Positions 1 to 8,631 of a stretch of DNA of 59,674 nt are shown here, one piece after another. The first letter of the stretch is position 1; every line of letters starts with the position of its first letter. Source of the stretch: Acidimicrobiales bacterium (GTDB lineage: Bacteria; Actinomycetota; Acidimicrobiia; Acidimicrobiales; MedAcidi-G1); assembly GCA_030747595.1 (NCBI GenBank), contig JASLKK010000003.1, positions 196,928 through 256,601 of the forward strand, in the 5' to 3' direction. The translations under genes and the position numbers were made by a program. A model generated the notes under the pieces. The model was not told the DNA's origin and did no database searches. It worked only from the letters and a program-made list of their open reading frames with translations.

Positions 1-1
1 G

Positions 2-406
2 AAGGCTGCGGCCGCGAATAGGCCGAAGACCCCGTTTGGTAAGAAGTTCCTGGACGAGCAAAAGGCCGCACTTATTGCGGAGCGGGCCCGGTACGTCCTG
101 AGCGCTGACAACCTCCAAGCCGAGGCGGATGCGCTTCTCGAGGACCGTGACCCGGGCGACGTCCAGTTCGATGGTGAGTCTGGCGAGGGCGACACACTGG
201 CTGTAGAGCGTGACCTCGATCTGGCCCTTAGTGCCCAGGCCCGAGAGGCTGTCGATGAGATCGACGCCGCTCTGGACCGGATCCGCAAGGGCGTCTACGG
301 CGTCTGCGTGAAGTCCGGGAAGAACATTCCAAGAGAACGCCTCGAGATCATCCCGTGGGCATCCCAGCGGGTCGAGTTCAAGGCCGGGGGACTGGGCCGC
401 CGGTGA
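2..406 (+). CDS. DksA/TraR-like protein with degenerate zinc finger (5' partial)
   Basis: The reading frame enters from the left edge, so the N-terminus is missing; 134 residues are visible. A charged, helical stretch rich in Glu, Asp and Ala leads into a C-terminal segment reading YGVCVKSGKNIPRERLE. This aligns with the usual DksA/TraR finger (YGxCxxCGxxIPxxRLE...ATxCxxC). Family members bind the RNA polymerase secondary channel or are uncharacterised general-stress proteins. Only the first of the four zinc cysteines remains: the second is Ser, and the last pair is replaced around QRVEF. The fold may persist without zinc. The stop codon overlaps the lspA start by 4 bases, so the genes are probably cotranscribed. 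Family assignment is good; the cellular role is inference. Confidence 0.75.
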   Translation, partial: KAAAANRPKTPFGKKFLDEQKAALIAERARYVLSADNLQAEADALLEDRDPGDVQFDGESGEGDTLAVERDLDLALSAQAREAVDEIDAALDRIRKGVYGVCVKSGKNIPRERLEIIPWASQRVEFKAGGLGRR

Positions 407-876
407 TTTCCGGCGCCGGCCTTCCTGGCCGGTGGACGGCGCCCGCATGTGTCGGGTTGGCTGTCGTCGGCCTCGATCAGCTCACCAAGTGGTGGGCGCT
501 CCATGCGCTCGACGATCGGTCCATTGATCTCGTCTGGACGCTGCGGCTGCATCTAGTCCACAACACCGGCGCGGCGTTCAGCCGAGGAGAGGGCTTCGGG
601 CCGCTTCTGGCAGGTCTGGTCGTCGTCGTAATGCTCTTGCTGGTCCGATATGCGGTGAGGACCGACGATCCAGTCATCCACATCACGGTGGGCGCTATCG
701 CAGGCGGAGCGTTGGCCAACCTGCTCGACCGCGTGTTCCGTGCCCATGACGGCCTGTTGTCCGGGGCCGTCGTCGACTTCGTTGACCTGCAGTGGTGGCC
801 AGTGTTCAACTTGGCTGACGCGGTGATCGTGGTCGGTGGAATCCTGATGGTCTTGCGAGGATGGATCCGTGGCTGA
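403..876 (+). CDS. lspA: Lipoprotein signal peptidase II
   Basis: This inner-membrane aspartyl protease removes the signal peptide from diacylglyceryl-modified prolipoproteins. The GTG start at 403 overlaps the upstream stop (GTGA) and gives 157 residues, the normal family length; an ATG at 355 would add 16 residues lying inside the previous gene. Four hydrophobic segments are visible. The conserved LDQLTK (Asp25), VHNTGAAF, NLLDR (Asp109) and FNLADA (Asp139) blocks are present, with Asp109 and Asp139 as the expected catalytic pair. The 3' end overlaps rluD by 8 bases, an lspA-rluD order common in bacteria and consistent with one transcript. Confidence 0.95.
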   Translation: MISGAGLPGRWTAPACVGLAVVGLDQLTKWWALHALDDRSIDLVWTLRLHLVHNTGAAFSRGEGFGPLLAGLVVVVMLLLVRYAVRTDDPVIHITVGAIAGGALANLLDRVFRAHDGLLSGAVVDFVDLQWWPVFNLADAVIVVGGILMVLRGWIRG

Positions 877-1879
877 TGTGCCGAGTGAATCGATAGATGA
901 CGGGGAAGATGAACCGCTCCTAAACGAGACCATCCCAGTAGCACTGGACGGGGAACGGATTGATCGGGTGGTCGCACTGCTGGCTGACGTCAGTCGCAAC
1001 CGGGCCGGCATCGCCATCGCCGCCGGCTCGGTTCGTCTGGACGGCGCGGTAGTCACCCAGCGCTCCCGGAAGGTCCGTGCCGACGAGGAACTAGTGGTCG
1101 ACGGCCTGGAGCGTGAGGCGGTGCACGTACCCGAGGGTGATGCCACGGTGGTCGTGTCGGTGCTGTACGACGACGACGACGTCATCGTGGTCGACAAGCC
1201 GTCCGGTCTGGTGGTCCATCCGGGCGCCGGCAATATGGAAGGGACGCTCGTCAACGGCCTGCTGGCCCGTTATCCGGAGATGGCCGGGGTGGGCTCTACT
1301 GTCCGACCGGGCATCGTCCACCGGCTGGACCTCGGTACGTCCGGCGCACTCGCCGTAGCCCGGACCCAGGTGGCCTACGACTCCTTGGTGGGCCAGTTGG
1401 CCGAACGCACCGTAGGGCGTCGCTACCTTGCCCTGGTCTGGGGTCGACCCGAAGCCCCTACCGGCGTGGTCGACGCCCCGATTGGCCGTTCCACCAAGGA
1501 CAGGACTCGCATGGCCGTAATCGGTTCCGGTCGTCCTGCCCGCACCCACTACGACGTGGAGGAGACAAGGGTTGAACCGGTGACCAGTCTTCTGAGGTGC
1601 CGACTGGAGACCGGCCGGACCCACCAGATACGGGTCCATCTGTCGGCCATTGGCCATCCACTGGTCGGTGACCGGGCCTACGGTGGCGAACGGGAGGGCC
1701 TCCCCGAGGGGTCGCCGCTGGATCGACCGTTCTTGCACGCCGCACATCTGGCATTCGACCACCCGGTAACTGGAGAGCGGATGGCCTTCGATGCACCGTT
1801 GCCTGTCGATTTGCTCGGGCTTCTCGAGCGTCTGGGCCCGCCTGAACCTAATGAAGCGGATCCTGAAGCCAGAGACTGA
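869..1879 (+). CDS. rluD: 23S rRNA pseudouridine synthase, RluD family
   Basis: This enzyme isomerises specific uridines to pseudouridine in large-subunit rRNA (helix 69 positions for RluD proper). The 336-residue protein starts with a GTG that overlaps lspA. An N-terminal S4 RNA-binding domain lies at about residues 18-70, followed by the catalytic domain. The signature HRLDLGTSG contains the catalytic aspartate, Asp154; the later RTHQIRVHL block is also present. Members of the RluA/C/D group are hard to separate by sequence alone, so target-site specificity is inferred from the S4 domain and the lspA neighbourhood. A strong hairpin follows directly after the stop. Confidence 0.92.
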   Translation: MADVPSESIDDGEDEPLLNETIPVALDGERIDRVVALLADVSRNRAGIAIAAGSVRLDGAVVTQRSRKVRADEELVVDGLEREAVHVPEGDATVVVSVLYDDDDVIVVDKPSGLVVHPGAGNMEGTLVNGLLARYPEMAGVGSTVRPGIVHRLDLGTSGALAVARTQVAYDSLVGQLAERTVGRRYLALVWGRPEAPTGVVDAPIGRSTKDRTRMAVIGSGRPARTHYDVEETRVEPVTSLLRCRLETGRTHQIRVHLSAIGHPLVGDRAYGGEREGLPEGSPLDRPFLHAAHLAFDHPVTGERMAFDAPLPVDLLGLLERLGPPEPNEADPEARD

Positions 1880-1881
1880 AC

Positions 1882-1910
1882 TCGGCTTCAGGGCCAGTTT
1901 CTGAAGCCGA
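1882..1910. terminator. Bidirectional hairpin between rluD and the Rrf2 gene
   Basis: Nine-base perfect inverted repeat (TCGGCTTCA and TGAAGCCGA) with an 11-base loop. It lies 2 bases after the rluD stop and 1 base before the stop of the convergent regulator gene. The following bases are TTTA on the plus strand. The position between convergent genes suggests it ends both transcripts. Confidence 0.6.
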
Positions 1911-1911
1911 T

Positions 1912-2352
1912 TTAGCCGTCCGGCCAGGAAGATTCACCCCGAGACATTCCGGCGATGTCCTCCAAAGTGAACGAGTCCAGATACTGCTGCATGTGGCTTC
2001 CGGCGCTAGCCCAGATGGATAGCAGAACACACTGACCCTCGTGGTCGCATGCCCCGCCAGTATGCGGGTCGGCGAAGTCGCCAACCACGATCGGACCGTC
2101 CACGGCTGCCACGATCTGGGACAGGAGGATCGTTTTGGGCTCTCGGGCTAGCACGTAGCCACCACCCACCCCGCGCTTTGAGCGGACTAGTCCGGCCCCT
2201 TTGAGGGCCAGGAGGATCTGTTCCAAGTACGGCTGGGGGAGGCTGGTGATGTCGGCCACCTCGCGCACCGACCGGGGCGTCTGGCCGTCGCCGTGGAGGG
2301 CGAGCGACAGGAGGGCGCGGCTGGCGTAGTCGCCACGCGTCGAGACCTTCAC
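1912..2352 (-). CDS. Rrf2 family transcriptional regulator
   Basis: The 146-residue protein starts with GTG and reads MKVSTRGDYASRAL, the Rrf2 N-terminal signature. A winged helix-turn-helix follows (about residues 10-65, including QPYLEQILLAL and a GGGY wing). Family members such as IscR, NsrR and RsrR sense iron-sulfur status, nitric oxide or redox state, usually through three cysteines. Here only Cys102 and Cys108 (ACDHEGQC) are present, so an Fe-S cluster would need another ligand; a thiol or RsrR-like sensor is also possible. The regulated genes are unknown. A TAGGAT hexamer lies 8 bases before the start, suggesting a leaderless transcript. It is divergent from the phosphodiesterase gene, which it might control. 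Confidence 0.88.
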   Translation of the reverse strand: MKVSTRGDYASRALLSLALHGDGQTPRSVREVADITSLPQPYLEQILLALKGAGLVRSKRGVGGGYVLAREPKTILLSQIVAAVDGPIVVGDFADPHTGGACDHEGQCVLLSIWASAGSHMQQYLDSFTLEDIAGMSRGESSWPDG

Positions 2353-2360
2353 GGCGGCTG

Positions 2361-2366
2361 ATCCTA
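2361..2366 (-). promoter_or_regulatory. -10 hexamer of the Rrf2 gene
   Basis: Reverse-strand TAGGAT ends 8 bases before the GTG start, placing transcription initiation at or very near the start codon. No convincing -35 box is visible. Confidence 0.5.
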
Positions 2367-2419
2367 GGCGGCTTCCATGTACACGGGCCCCGTCGACCGG
2401 TGTGGGTCGCCCCCCGGTT

Positions 2420-2425
2420 TAGGTT
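2420..2425 (+). promoter_or_regulatory. -10 hexamer of the phosphodiesterase gene
   Basis: TAGGTT ends 8 bases before the ATG at 2434. It supports that ATG over an in-frame ATG at 2377, which lies upstream of this hexamer. Confidence 0.5.
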
Positions 2426-2433
2426 GCAGGACC

Positions 2434-3579
2434 ATGGCCGAAGAGCACCCCACCCCCGATCCCGTGGTGCCCGATTACGGCGACGCCTGTGTGACCCGTC
2501 TGGTGCCCGCCCTGTCGGAGGGTCCCGAGGGTCCGGACGGCTGGCCGGACTGGTTGCCCCCCGAAGTGGGCGAAGCGTCGCGGGTGCTCCTGCTCGTCCT
2601 CGACGGCCTGGGTTGGCGGCAACTACAGGCCCGCTCCGACCGGGCGCCCGTTATGACGTCGCTGCTCGGCGGTCCGATCACGACGGTGGCGCCGTCCACC
2701 ACGGCCGCCGCCCTGACGTCGATCTCCACCGGGGTACCGCCTGGTGAACACGGCATCGTTGGCTACCGGATGGCCGTCGGTGACGCCGAGGTGGGCACCC
2801 ACGACGAGGTTCTCAACTCTCTCCGCTGGACGACAGCCCGTGGCGACGCCCGTCGCCGACACGACCCGAGGGCCTTCCAGCCGTGCGCCCTATTCGGCAA
2901 CCAGTGGCCTCTGGTGGTGACCCGCGGGGCCTTCCTCGAATCGGGCTTCACTGCCGCGCACCTCTCCGATACTCGGCTGGTGGGCTACGGCGACCGTTTG
3001 GGCCTCGTCGACTCGGTGCTGGATGCCTTCGCTGGGGGAGAGGCCTTCGTCTACGCCTACTGGGATGACATTGACCGCACGGCCCACGAGTTCGGACTTG
3101 TCGAGCACTACGACGACGAACTCATGGCCTGTGACGCCATGGTTGCCGAACTGTTGGATCGTCTCCCGGCCGATACCGCTGTGGTGGTGACCGCCGATCA
3201 CGGTCAAATCCACGTTGGTGACCGGATCTTGGAGTTGCCGGTGGAGGTGAGCGGCCTCATCGATGGTCAGAGCGGGGAGCCCCGCTTCCGGTGGTTGCAT
3301 GCCCGGGCAGGCGCGGCCGCTGATCTGGCGGCCGCGGCTGCCGAGGCGTTCGGAGAGGTGGCGTGGGTTCGCAGCGTGGACCAGGTGGTGGCCGACGGTT
3401 GGTTAGGGCCGGTGGTTACCAACCCGGCGCGTCGACGTCTGGGCGACGTCGCCGTAGTTCCCCACGAGCCGGTGGCCATTATGGATCCGGCCGAGCACAC
3501 CTCTATCCATCTCATTGGCCGCCACGGCTCGTTGACCTCTGATGAGGTGTTCGTCCCCGCGCTCTGCGCGGTCACCTAA
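2434..3579 (+). CDS. Alkaline-phosphatase superfamily nucleotide pyrophosphatase/phosphodiesterase
   Basis: The 381-residue protein belongs to the type I phosphodiesterase/nucleotide pyrophosphatase group, metal-dependent hydrolases of phosphodiester or phosphomonoester bonds. Visible signatures are LLVLDGLGW near the start (first metal Asp), APSTTAAALTSISTG (nucleophilic Thr/Ser with the second half of the metal site), YWDDIDRTAHEFG (Asp and His metal ligands) and VVVTADHGQ (Asp-His). No signal peptide is evident, so it is probably cytoplasmic. The substrate cannot be read from the sequence. It is divergent from the Rrf2 gene and followed by bpa. The upstream ATG at 2377 would add 19 residues unlike the family. 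Confidence 0.85.
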   Translation: MAEEHPTPDPVVPDYGDACVTRLVPALSEGPEGPDGWPDWLPPEVGEASRVLLLVLDGLGWRQLQARSDRAPVMTSLLGGPITTVAPSTTAAALTSISTGVPPGEHGIVGYRMAVGDAEVGTHDEVLNSLRWTTARGDARRRHDPRAFQPCALFGNQWPLVVTRGAFLESGFTAAHLSDTRLVGYGDRLGLVDSVLDAFAGGEAFVYAYWDDIDRTAHEFGLVEHYDDELMACDAMVAELLDRLPADTAVVVTADHGQIHVGDRILELPVEVSGLIDGQSGEPRFRWLHARAGAAADLAAAAAEAFGEVAWVRSVDQVVADGWLGPVVTNPARRRLGDVAVVPHEPVAIMDPAEHTSIHLIGRHGSLTSDEVFVPALCAVT

Positions 3580-3626
3580 GGCATTTCGCCCGTTGACGGC
3601 CACTGTCAGTAGTGGGCGATGCGGCC

Positions 3627-3632
3627 TAGAGT
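3627..3632 (+). promoter_or_regulatory. -10 hexamer of bpa
   Basis: TAGAGT ends 8 bases before the ATG at 3641, the same spacing as the two sites upstream. A possible ribosome site, CCGGAG, lies in the short gap, so leadered initiation is not excluded. Confidence 0.45.
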
Positions 3633-3640
3633 CCGGAGCG

Positions 3641-4183
3641 ATGGACGGCGGCCACGAGGAGATGAGCGAGAGAGACGGCGAAGATTCGCTGGGGTCCGTC
3701 GAGCCCGAGGTCATGAGCGACCCGTCCGATGGTTCGGCTGCCGAGGGTGCGCTCGACGACGAGATCGACGAGTCGATCGAGCATCCGGCCAAGGTGATGC
3801 GAGTGGGCACGATGATGCGCCAGCTGCTCGAAGAGGTCCGCCTAGCCACGCTCGACGAGCCCAGCCGGGATCGTCTCCGGGAGATCTACGCCACGTCGGT
3901 GGCCGAGTTGGGAACCGCCCTGTCGCCAGACTTGCGTGAGGAACTGGGCCGTCTAGCTCTGCCGTTTGCCGAGGATGCAGCCCCCAGCGTCGACGAGCTT
4001 CGGATCGCGCAGGCCCAGTTGGTGGGTTGGCTCGAAGGCCTCATTCAGGGCATTCAAGCCACGCTGTTCGCCCAGCAGATGGCCGCCCAGCAGCAGTTGG
4101 CTGGGATGCGCCGCGGCGAGTTGGAACCCGGTGCGCCGGACGAGAAACCGGGCCCCGACGTGCGTCCGGGGACCTACCTGTGA
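3641..4183 (+). CDS. bpa: Bacterial proteasome activator Bpa
   Basis: Bpa (DUF2587; Rv3780 in Mycobacterium tuberculosis) is an ATP-independent ring activator that docks on the actinobacterial 20S proteasome and feeds it unfolded proteins. The 180-residue protein has an acidic, disordered N-terminus to about residue 45. A helical core follows with the highly conserved PAKVMRVGTMMRQLLEEVR, ELRIAQAQLVGWLEGL and LFAQQMAAQQQL blocks. It ends in GTYL, matching the GQYL tail that inserts into proteasome alpha-ring pockets, with Thr replacing Gln. The ATG at 3641 was chosen because upstream in-frame codons overlap the previous gene. The implied proteasome genes are not in this window. dnaE starts 36 bases downstream. 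Confidence 0.93.
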   Translation: MDGGHEEMSERDGEDSLGSVEPEVMSDPSDGSAAEGALDDEIDESIEHPAKVMRVGTMMRQLLEEVRLATLDEPSRDRLREIYATSVAELGTALSPDLREELGRLALPFAEDAAPSVDELRIAQAQLVGWLEGLIQGIQATLFAQQMAAQQQLAGMRRGELEPGAPDEKPGPDVRPGTYL

Positions 4184-4219
4184 GCCTCATGGGGGAGCCA
4201 CGCGCGGAGTGCGCGCCCA

Positions 4220-7200
4220 GTGGGTAGCGGCTTTACCCATCTCCATGTCCACACCGAGTTTTCGATGTTGGACGGGGCGGCTCGGGTCGGCGACCTGGTT
4301 GACGCCGCGGTGGCTGACGGTCAGACGGCCCTCGGGATCACTGACCACGGCAACATGTACGGGATCCTGGACTTCTATCGGGCCTGTCGCGACCGCGGGG
4401 TCAAACCGATCCTGGGTACCGAGGCCTACATGGCCCACGACACACGGTTCGAGCGCCCGTCCCGTCGTGGTCGGGTCGACGACTCCGGTGGTCAGACGGA
4501 TGGCGGGCGCAAGCTCATGTACCACCTCACGCTCCTGGCTGAGAGCGACACCGGGTACCGCAACCTGATCCAAGTGGCCAGCCGGGCGTTTCTGGAGGGC
4601 TACTACTACAAGCCCCGGGTCGACTGGGACGTCCTCTCGGATCATGCCGAGGGCCTGATCGCCACGACCGGCTGCCTTGGTGGGCACGTACTCCAGGCCC
4701 TCATGCGCGATGACTACGACGACGCACGGGTCAAGGCCGCCCGCCTCCAGGAGATCTTCGGGAAGGACAACCTGTTCGTTGAACTTCAGGACCAGGGCAT
4801 CCCCGAGCAGCACCGGACCAACCCACTTCTCGAGAAGTTGGCCACCGACCTGGGAGCCCCGCTGCTGGCCACCAACGACAGCCACTACACCCATCGTGAC
4901 GACGCCCGGGCCCATGACGCGCTGCTGTGTGTGCAGACCGGCTCGTTGATGAGCGACCCGGACCGCTTCCGATTCTCTGGCGAGGAGCACTACCTGAAGT
5001 CGGCCGTCGAGATGCGCGACCTATTCCGTGATGTGCCCTCGGCGTGCGACAACACACTGTGGATCGCTGAGCGGTGCGAGGTAGAGATCGAGTTCGGAAA
5101 CCCGCAACTACCCGACTTTCCTATCCCCGAGGGGTTCGACGGGGCCGACTCCTACCTCGAGCACCTGACCTTCGAGGGTGCACGCAAGCGGTGGGGTGAC
5201 CAGTTGGAGGACAAGGTCGTCGAGCGTTTGGCCTACGAACTCACCACGATTCGCGAAATGGGCTTCTCGTCGTACTTCCTGATCACGTGGGACCTCATCA
5301 GCCACGCCCGTGGCCGGGACATCCGGGTCGGCCCGGGCCGGGGGAGCGCGGCGGGCTGTGCGGTGGCCTACTGCCTTTGGATTACTGACATGGATCCCAT
5401 TGAGTACGACTTGCTGTTTGAGCGGTTCCTGAATCCAAGCCGTATCTCCATGCCCGATATCGACATGGACTTCGACTCGCGATACCGCGACGAGATGATC
5501 CGCTACGCATCCGAAAAGTACGGCCGTGATCACGTTGCCCAGATCGTAACGTTTTCCCAGATCAAGGCCCGGGCCGCCGTACGCGACGCGGCCCGCGTGC
5601 TTGGCTACCCGTACGGAATGGGCGACCGGATCGCCAAGGCCATACCGCCGCTCATTATGGGCCGCGATACCCCGCTGGCGGCCTGCCTGGAGGAAACCGA
5701 GAAGCACGCCGACGGGTTCAAGATGGCGTCCGACCTCCGGGACATGTACACCGTCGACGACGACGTGAAGGCCGTGGTCGATGTGGCCAAAGGTCTTGAG
5801 GGCCTGCGCCGCCAGGACGGGATCCACGCGGCGGCCGTGGTCATCACCCGTGAACCGCTGACCGACTACCTGCCCATCCAGCGAAAGCCCGAGTCCGGAC
5901 AGGACCCCGAGGACGCCCCGGTGGTCACCCAGTACGAGATGCATGGCGTGGAGGACCTTGGGCTACTCAAGATGGACTTCCTGGGCCTTCGCAATCTGGA
6001 TGTCATCACTGACACTCTGGCCCTCATCGAACGCACCACCGGTCAGGTGGTCGACATCGATGAGGTGGACTTGGAGGACGCCCCCACCTACGAGATGCTG
6101 ACTCGGGGCGACTCCATTGGGGTATTCCAGTTGGAGTCGGGCCCCATGCGATCCCTCATGCGGTCGCTGGCGCCGACGGCATTCGAGGACGTGGCCGCCC
6201 TTGTGGCGTTGTACCGGCCGGGTCCGATGGCAGCGAACATGCACAACGACTACGCCGATCGGAAGAACGGCCGTAAGGAGGTCGAGTTCTTCCACGCCGA
6301 TGCTGAGGAACTACTGGCGGACACTTATGGGCTCATGATCTATCAGGAGTCGGTAATGCGGGTGGCCCAGAAGTTTGCCGGTTACTCGTTGGCCGACGCC
6401 GACAACCTTCGCAAGGCGTGCGGCAAGAAGGACCGCGAACTCATGGCAAAGGAGCGGACCTCCTTCGTGGAGGGCTGTACGGCCACGGGGTACGGCAGGC
6501 AGCTGGGCGACGAACTCTTCGACACCGTGGAGCAGTTTGCCGATTACGCCTTCAACAAGAGCCACTCCTACGGGTACGGCTACATCGCCTACCAGATCGC
6601 CTACCTGAAAGCGCACTTCCCGGTCCAATACCTTGCGGCCCTGCTGACGAGCGTGAAATCGAATCTAGACAAGGCGGCTGTCTACCTGAACGAGTGTCGG
6701 GTGCTGGGCATCGAGGTGACGGTGCCAGATGTGAACGTGGCGCGATCCGACTTCGAGCCGGTGCCCGTGCTCGAAGTCGGTGACAATGCAAAGAACGGTG
6801 CTGCGAACGGGGTCGCAACCGGGTCCGCGTCGAAGGGGTCGGCTGGCCGCATTGTGTTCGGTCTCTCAGCGGTCCGAAACGTGGGTGAGGGTTTGGTTGA
6901 GCGTTTGGTGGCCGAGAGGGACGCCAATGGTCCGTTCATGGATTTCAACGACTTCTGCGAGCGGTGTGACACCACGGTGCTCAACAAGCGCACGATCGAG
7001 TCGCTTATCAAGGCCGGGGCGTTCGACGCCATGGGCCACACTCGGCAGGGCCTCCTGCACGCCCACGAGCAGATCATCGACCACACAGTGGCCCGCCGGA
7101 AGGAGCACGACATGGGCGTCATGTCGCTCTTCGGTGAGGTCGAGGGTGATGGGCCGACCTTCGATGAGCGGATCGCCATTGCCGACGTCGAGTTCGACAA

Positions 7201-7819
7201 GATGACCCGTCTGGCCTTTGAGAAGGAAATGCTGGGCCTGTACGTTTCGGACCATCCCCTCCTGGGCTACGAGGCTGCCCTGAGGCGTCGGTGTGACGCC
7301 TCGATCACCGAACTGGAGGATGCCGAGGAGGGCGTGTTCCGAACTGTCGGCGGCGTGGTCACCAACCTGGATAAGAAGTGGACGCGCAAGGGCGACCTTA
7401 TGGCCGTATTCGCGCTGGAGGACCTGGGCGCCTCCATGGAGGTGATGGTCTTCCCCAAGACCATGGCCGACCACGGACACAAGTTGGCCGACGACGTGAT
7501 CGTGCTGGTCAAGGGACGGATCGACCGGCGAGACGATCTCTCCAAGATCATCTGTCATGAGATCGAGGTGTTCCGTACATCTGACTTGGAGGAGGTCAGG
7601 CCGGTGCATGTGCACCTGCCGATCGAGCGGGTGCGACCGGAAACTGTCGCTGAACTGAAGGGCCTCTTGGCGTCCCATCCCGGCGATTCTGAAGTGTTTC
7701 TCCATCTGGGGGACCGGCAGGTTCTCCGTCTGCCGCCTGACTATTGCGTCGACCCGGCCAGTGGTCTGGTGGCCGAGATCCGGGTACTCCTGGGGGCCGA
7801 CGCGGTTCTCGCCGGCTGA
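4220..7819 (+). CDS. dnaE: DNA polymerase III alpha subunit
   Basis: This is the replicative polymerase, 1199 residues, starting with GTG. The N-terminal PHP domain begins with HLHVHTEFSMLDGA. The catalytic palm carries PDIDMDFD with Asp413 and Asp415, and a helix-hairpin-helix region, an OB-fold (about residues 1040-1120) and a C-terminal tau-binding segment follow in the usual DnaE order. Length matches DnaE1 (about 1160-1190) rather than the shorter error-prone DnaE2. A small low-complexity insertion rich in Asn, Gly, Ser and Ala is near residue 860. In actinobacteria such as M. tuberculosis the PHP domain supplies proofreading, and the N-terminal His motifs are intact here. It may be cotranscribed with bpa. 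Confidence 0.97.
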   Translation: MGSGFTHLHVHTEFSMLDGAARVGDLVDAAVADGQTALGITDHGNMYGILDFYRACRDRGVKPILGTEAYMAHDTRFERPSRRGRVDDSGGQTDGGRKLMYHLTLLAESDTGYRNLIQVASRAFLEGYYYKPRVDWDVLSDHAEGLIATTGCLGGHVLQALMRDDYDDARVKAARLQEIFGKDNLFVELQDQGIPEQHRTNPLLEKLATDLGAPLLATNDSHYTHRDDARAHDALLCVQTGSLMSDPDRFRFSGEEHYLKSAVEMRDLFRDVPSACDNTLWIAERCEVEIEFGNPQLPDFPIPEGFDGADSYLEHLTFEGARKRWGDQLEDKVVERLAYELTTIREMGFSSYFLITWDLISHARGRDIRVGPGRGSAAGCAVAYCLWITDMDPIEYDLLFERFLNPSRISMPDIDMDFDSRYRDEMIRYASEKYGRDHVAQIVTFSQIKARAAVRDAARVLGYPYGMGDRIAKAIPPLIMGRDTPLAACLEETEKHADGFKMASDLRDMYTVDDDVKAVVDVAKGLEGLRRQDGIHAAAVVITREPLTDYLPIQRKPESGQDPEDAPVVTQYEMHGVEDLGLLKMDFLGLRNLDVITDTLALIERTTGQVVDIDEVDLEDAPTYEMLTRGDSIGVFQLESGPMRSLMRSLAPTAFEDVAALVALYRPGPMAANMHNDYADRKNGRKEVEFFHADAEELLADTYGLMIYQESVMRVAQKFAGYSLADADNLRKACGKKDRELMAKERTSFVEGCTATGYGRQLGDELFDTVEQFADYAFNKSHSYGYGYIAYQIAYLKAHFPVQYLAALLTSVKSNLDKAAVYLNECRVLGIEVTVPDVNVARSDFEPVPVLEVGDNAKNGAANGVATGSASKGSAGRIVFGLSAVRNVGEGLVERLVAERDANGPFMDFNDFCERCDTTVLNKRTIESLIKAGAFDAMGHTRQGLLHAHEQIIDHTVARRKEHDMGVMSLFGEVEGDGPTFDERIAIADVEFDKMTRLAFEKEMLGLYVSDHPLLGYEAALRRRCDASITELEDAEEGVFRTVGGVVTNLDKKWTRKGDLMAVFALEDLGASMEVMVFPKTMADHGHKLADDVIVLVKGRIDRRDDLSKIICHEIEVFRTSDLEEVRPVHVHLPIERVRPETVAELKGLLASHPGDSEVFLHLGDRQVLRLPPDYCVDPASGLVAEIRVLLGADAVLAG

Positions 7820-7835
7820 GCGCTTTTCGACCGGG

Positions 7836-7865
7836 TTGGGAAACCGCCCGAGCACCGGGCAAAAT
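7836..7865 (+). promoter_or_regulatory. Possible promoter for the 7935 gene
   Basis: TTGGGA at 7836-7841 and CAAAAT at 7860-7865 are separated by 18 bases. Each box is an imperfect match. It lies in the 115-base gap after dnaE and would give a leader of roughly 60 bases. Confidence 0.25.
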
Positions 7866-7934
7866 GGAGGAGCCCATAGGCGGGATTCTCGGGGGGATCT
7901 CGGAACCACACGGGCCCAACCGGAGGTATCGAGC

Positions 7935-8603
7935 ATGGCGATCGAGGTCGAGACCAAGGACTGCACGATGCTCGGTGATGCCGAGATCGAGGAGATGGCA
8001 GATCTGTGCGCTGACGGGCCGAACCCATTCGGCATCGGACTGATCTCCAAGCAGACCGAGGAGTGGGTCCTTATCAGCACCGCCCGAGAGGGTGGTCGGC
8101 TGAAGGGCTTTGCCTTCTTCACCCTTGAACGGATCGGCGGCACCCCGGCGGTCATTGTCGGTTTGGCTTCCATCCATCGGACCTCTAAGCGCGACACGGT
8201 GCTGCGGGCGCTCACCACCGAACAGCTCCGTCGGGCCGTGATGGCTTTCCCCGATGAGGACGTGGTGGTTGGCACCCGCTTCAACGAGGTCTCAGGCTTC
8301 GAGGCCCTTAAGGGCCTAACCGGCATCGTTCCTCGTCCCGGCCACAAGGCCTCAGGCGAGGAGCGTGCATGGGGTCGACGCTTCGTTAAGCGCTTCGGCC
8401 TGTCGACGTTGGCCTACCAGGAGAAGCGGTTCACCTCGCCCGGTAAGAGCTTTCCGGCGTGCGTGTTCGATCACACCAGTCTCAAGGCCGACAAGGTCGA
8501 TGCCAGTGTGGTGGCCTTCTTCGACGACCTGGATCCAACGGCTGGTGACGTGCTCATCGGCACCGGTTGGGCGCTGGCCGAGGACCTCGAGAAATACGCC
8601 TGA
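7935..8603 (+). CDS. Conserved-looking protein of unknown function, possibly GNAT-like
   Basis: I do not recognise this 222-residue protein. The ATG at 7935 is preceded by a good ribosome site (GGAGG, 8 bases upstream). It is soluble and mixed alpha/beta with no signal peptide or membrane segment. An early helix (EIEEMADLC) and a strand-rich centre (KGFAFFTLERIGG, AVIVGLASI) are followed by a helix starting at SKRDTVLRALTTEQL. That order resembles an acyl-CoA N-acyltransferase core, but the acetyl-CoA loop motif is not convincing. Gene-like codon use and the ribosome site make it a real gene. It lies between dnaE and a nitroreductase gene 28 bases downstream, with which it may be cotranscribed. 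Confidence 0.7.
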   Translation: MAIEVETKDCTMLGDAEIEEMADLCADGPNPFGIGLISKQTEEWVLISTAREGGRLKGFAFFTLERIGGTPAVIVGLASIHRTSKRDTVLRALTTEQLRRAVMAFPDEDVVVGTRFNEVSGFEALKGLTGIVPRPGHKASGEERAWGRRFVKRFGLSTLAYQEKRFTSPGKSFPACVFDHTSLKADKVDASVVAFFDDLDPTAGDVLIGTGWALAEDLEKYA

Positions 8604-8631
8604 GCCGGGACGGTCTGAGCCGGGTTGCCCC

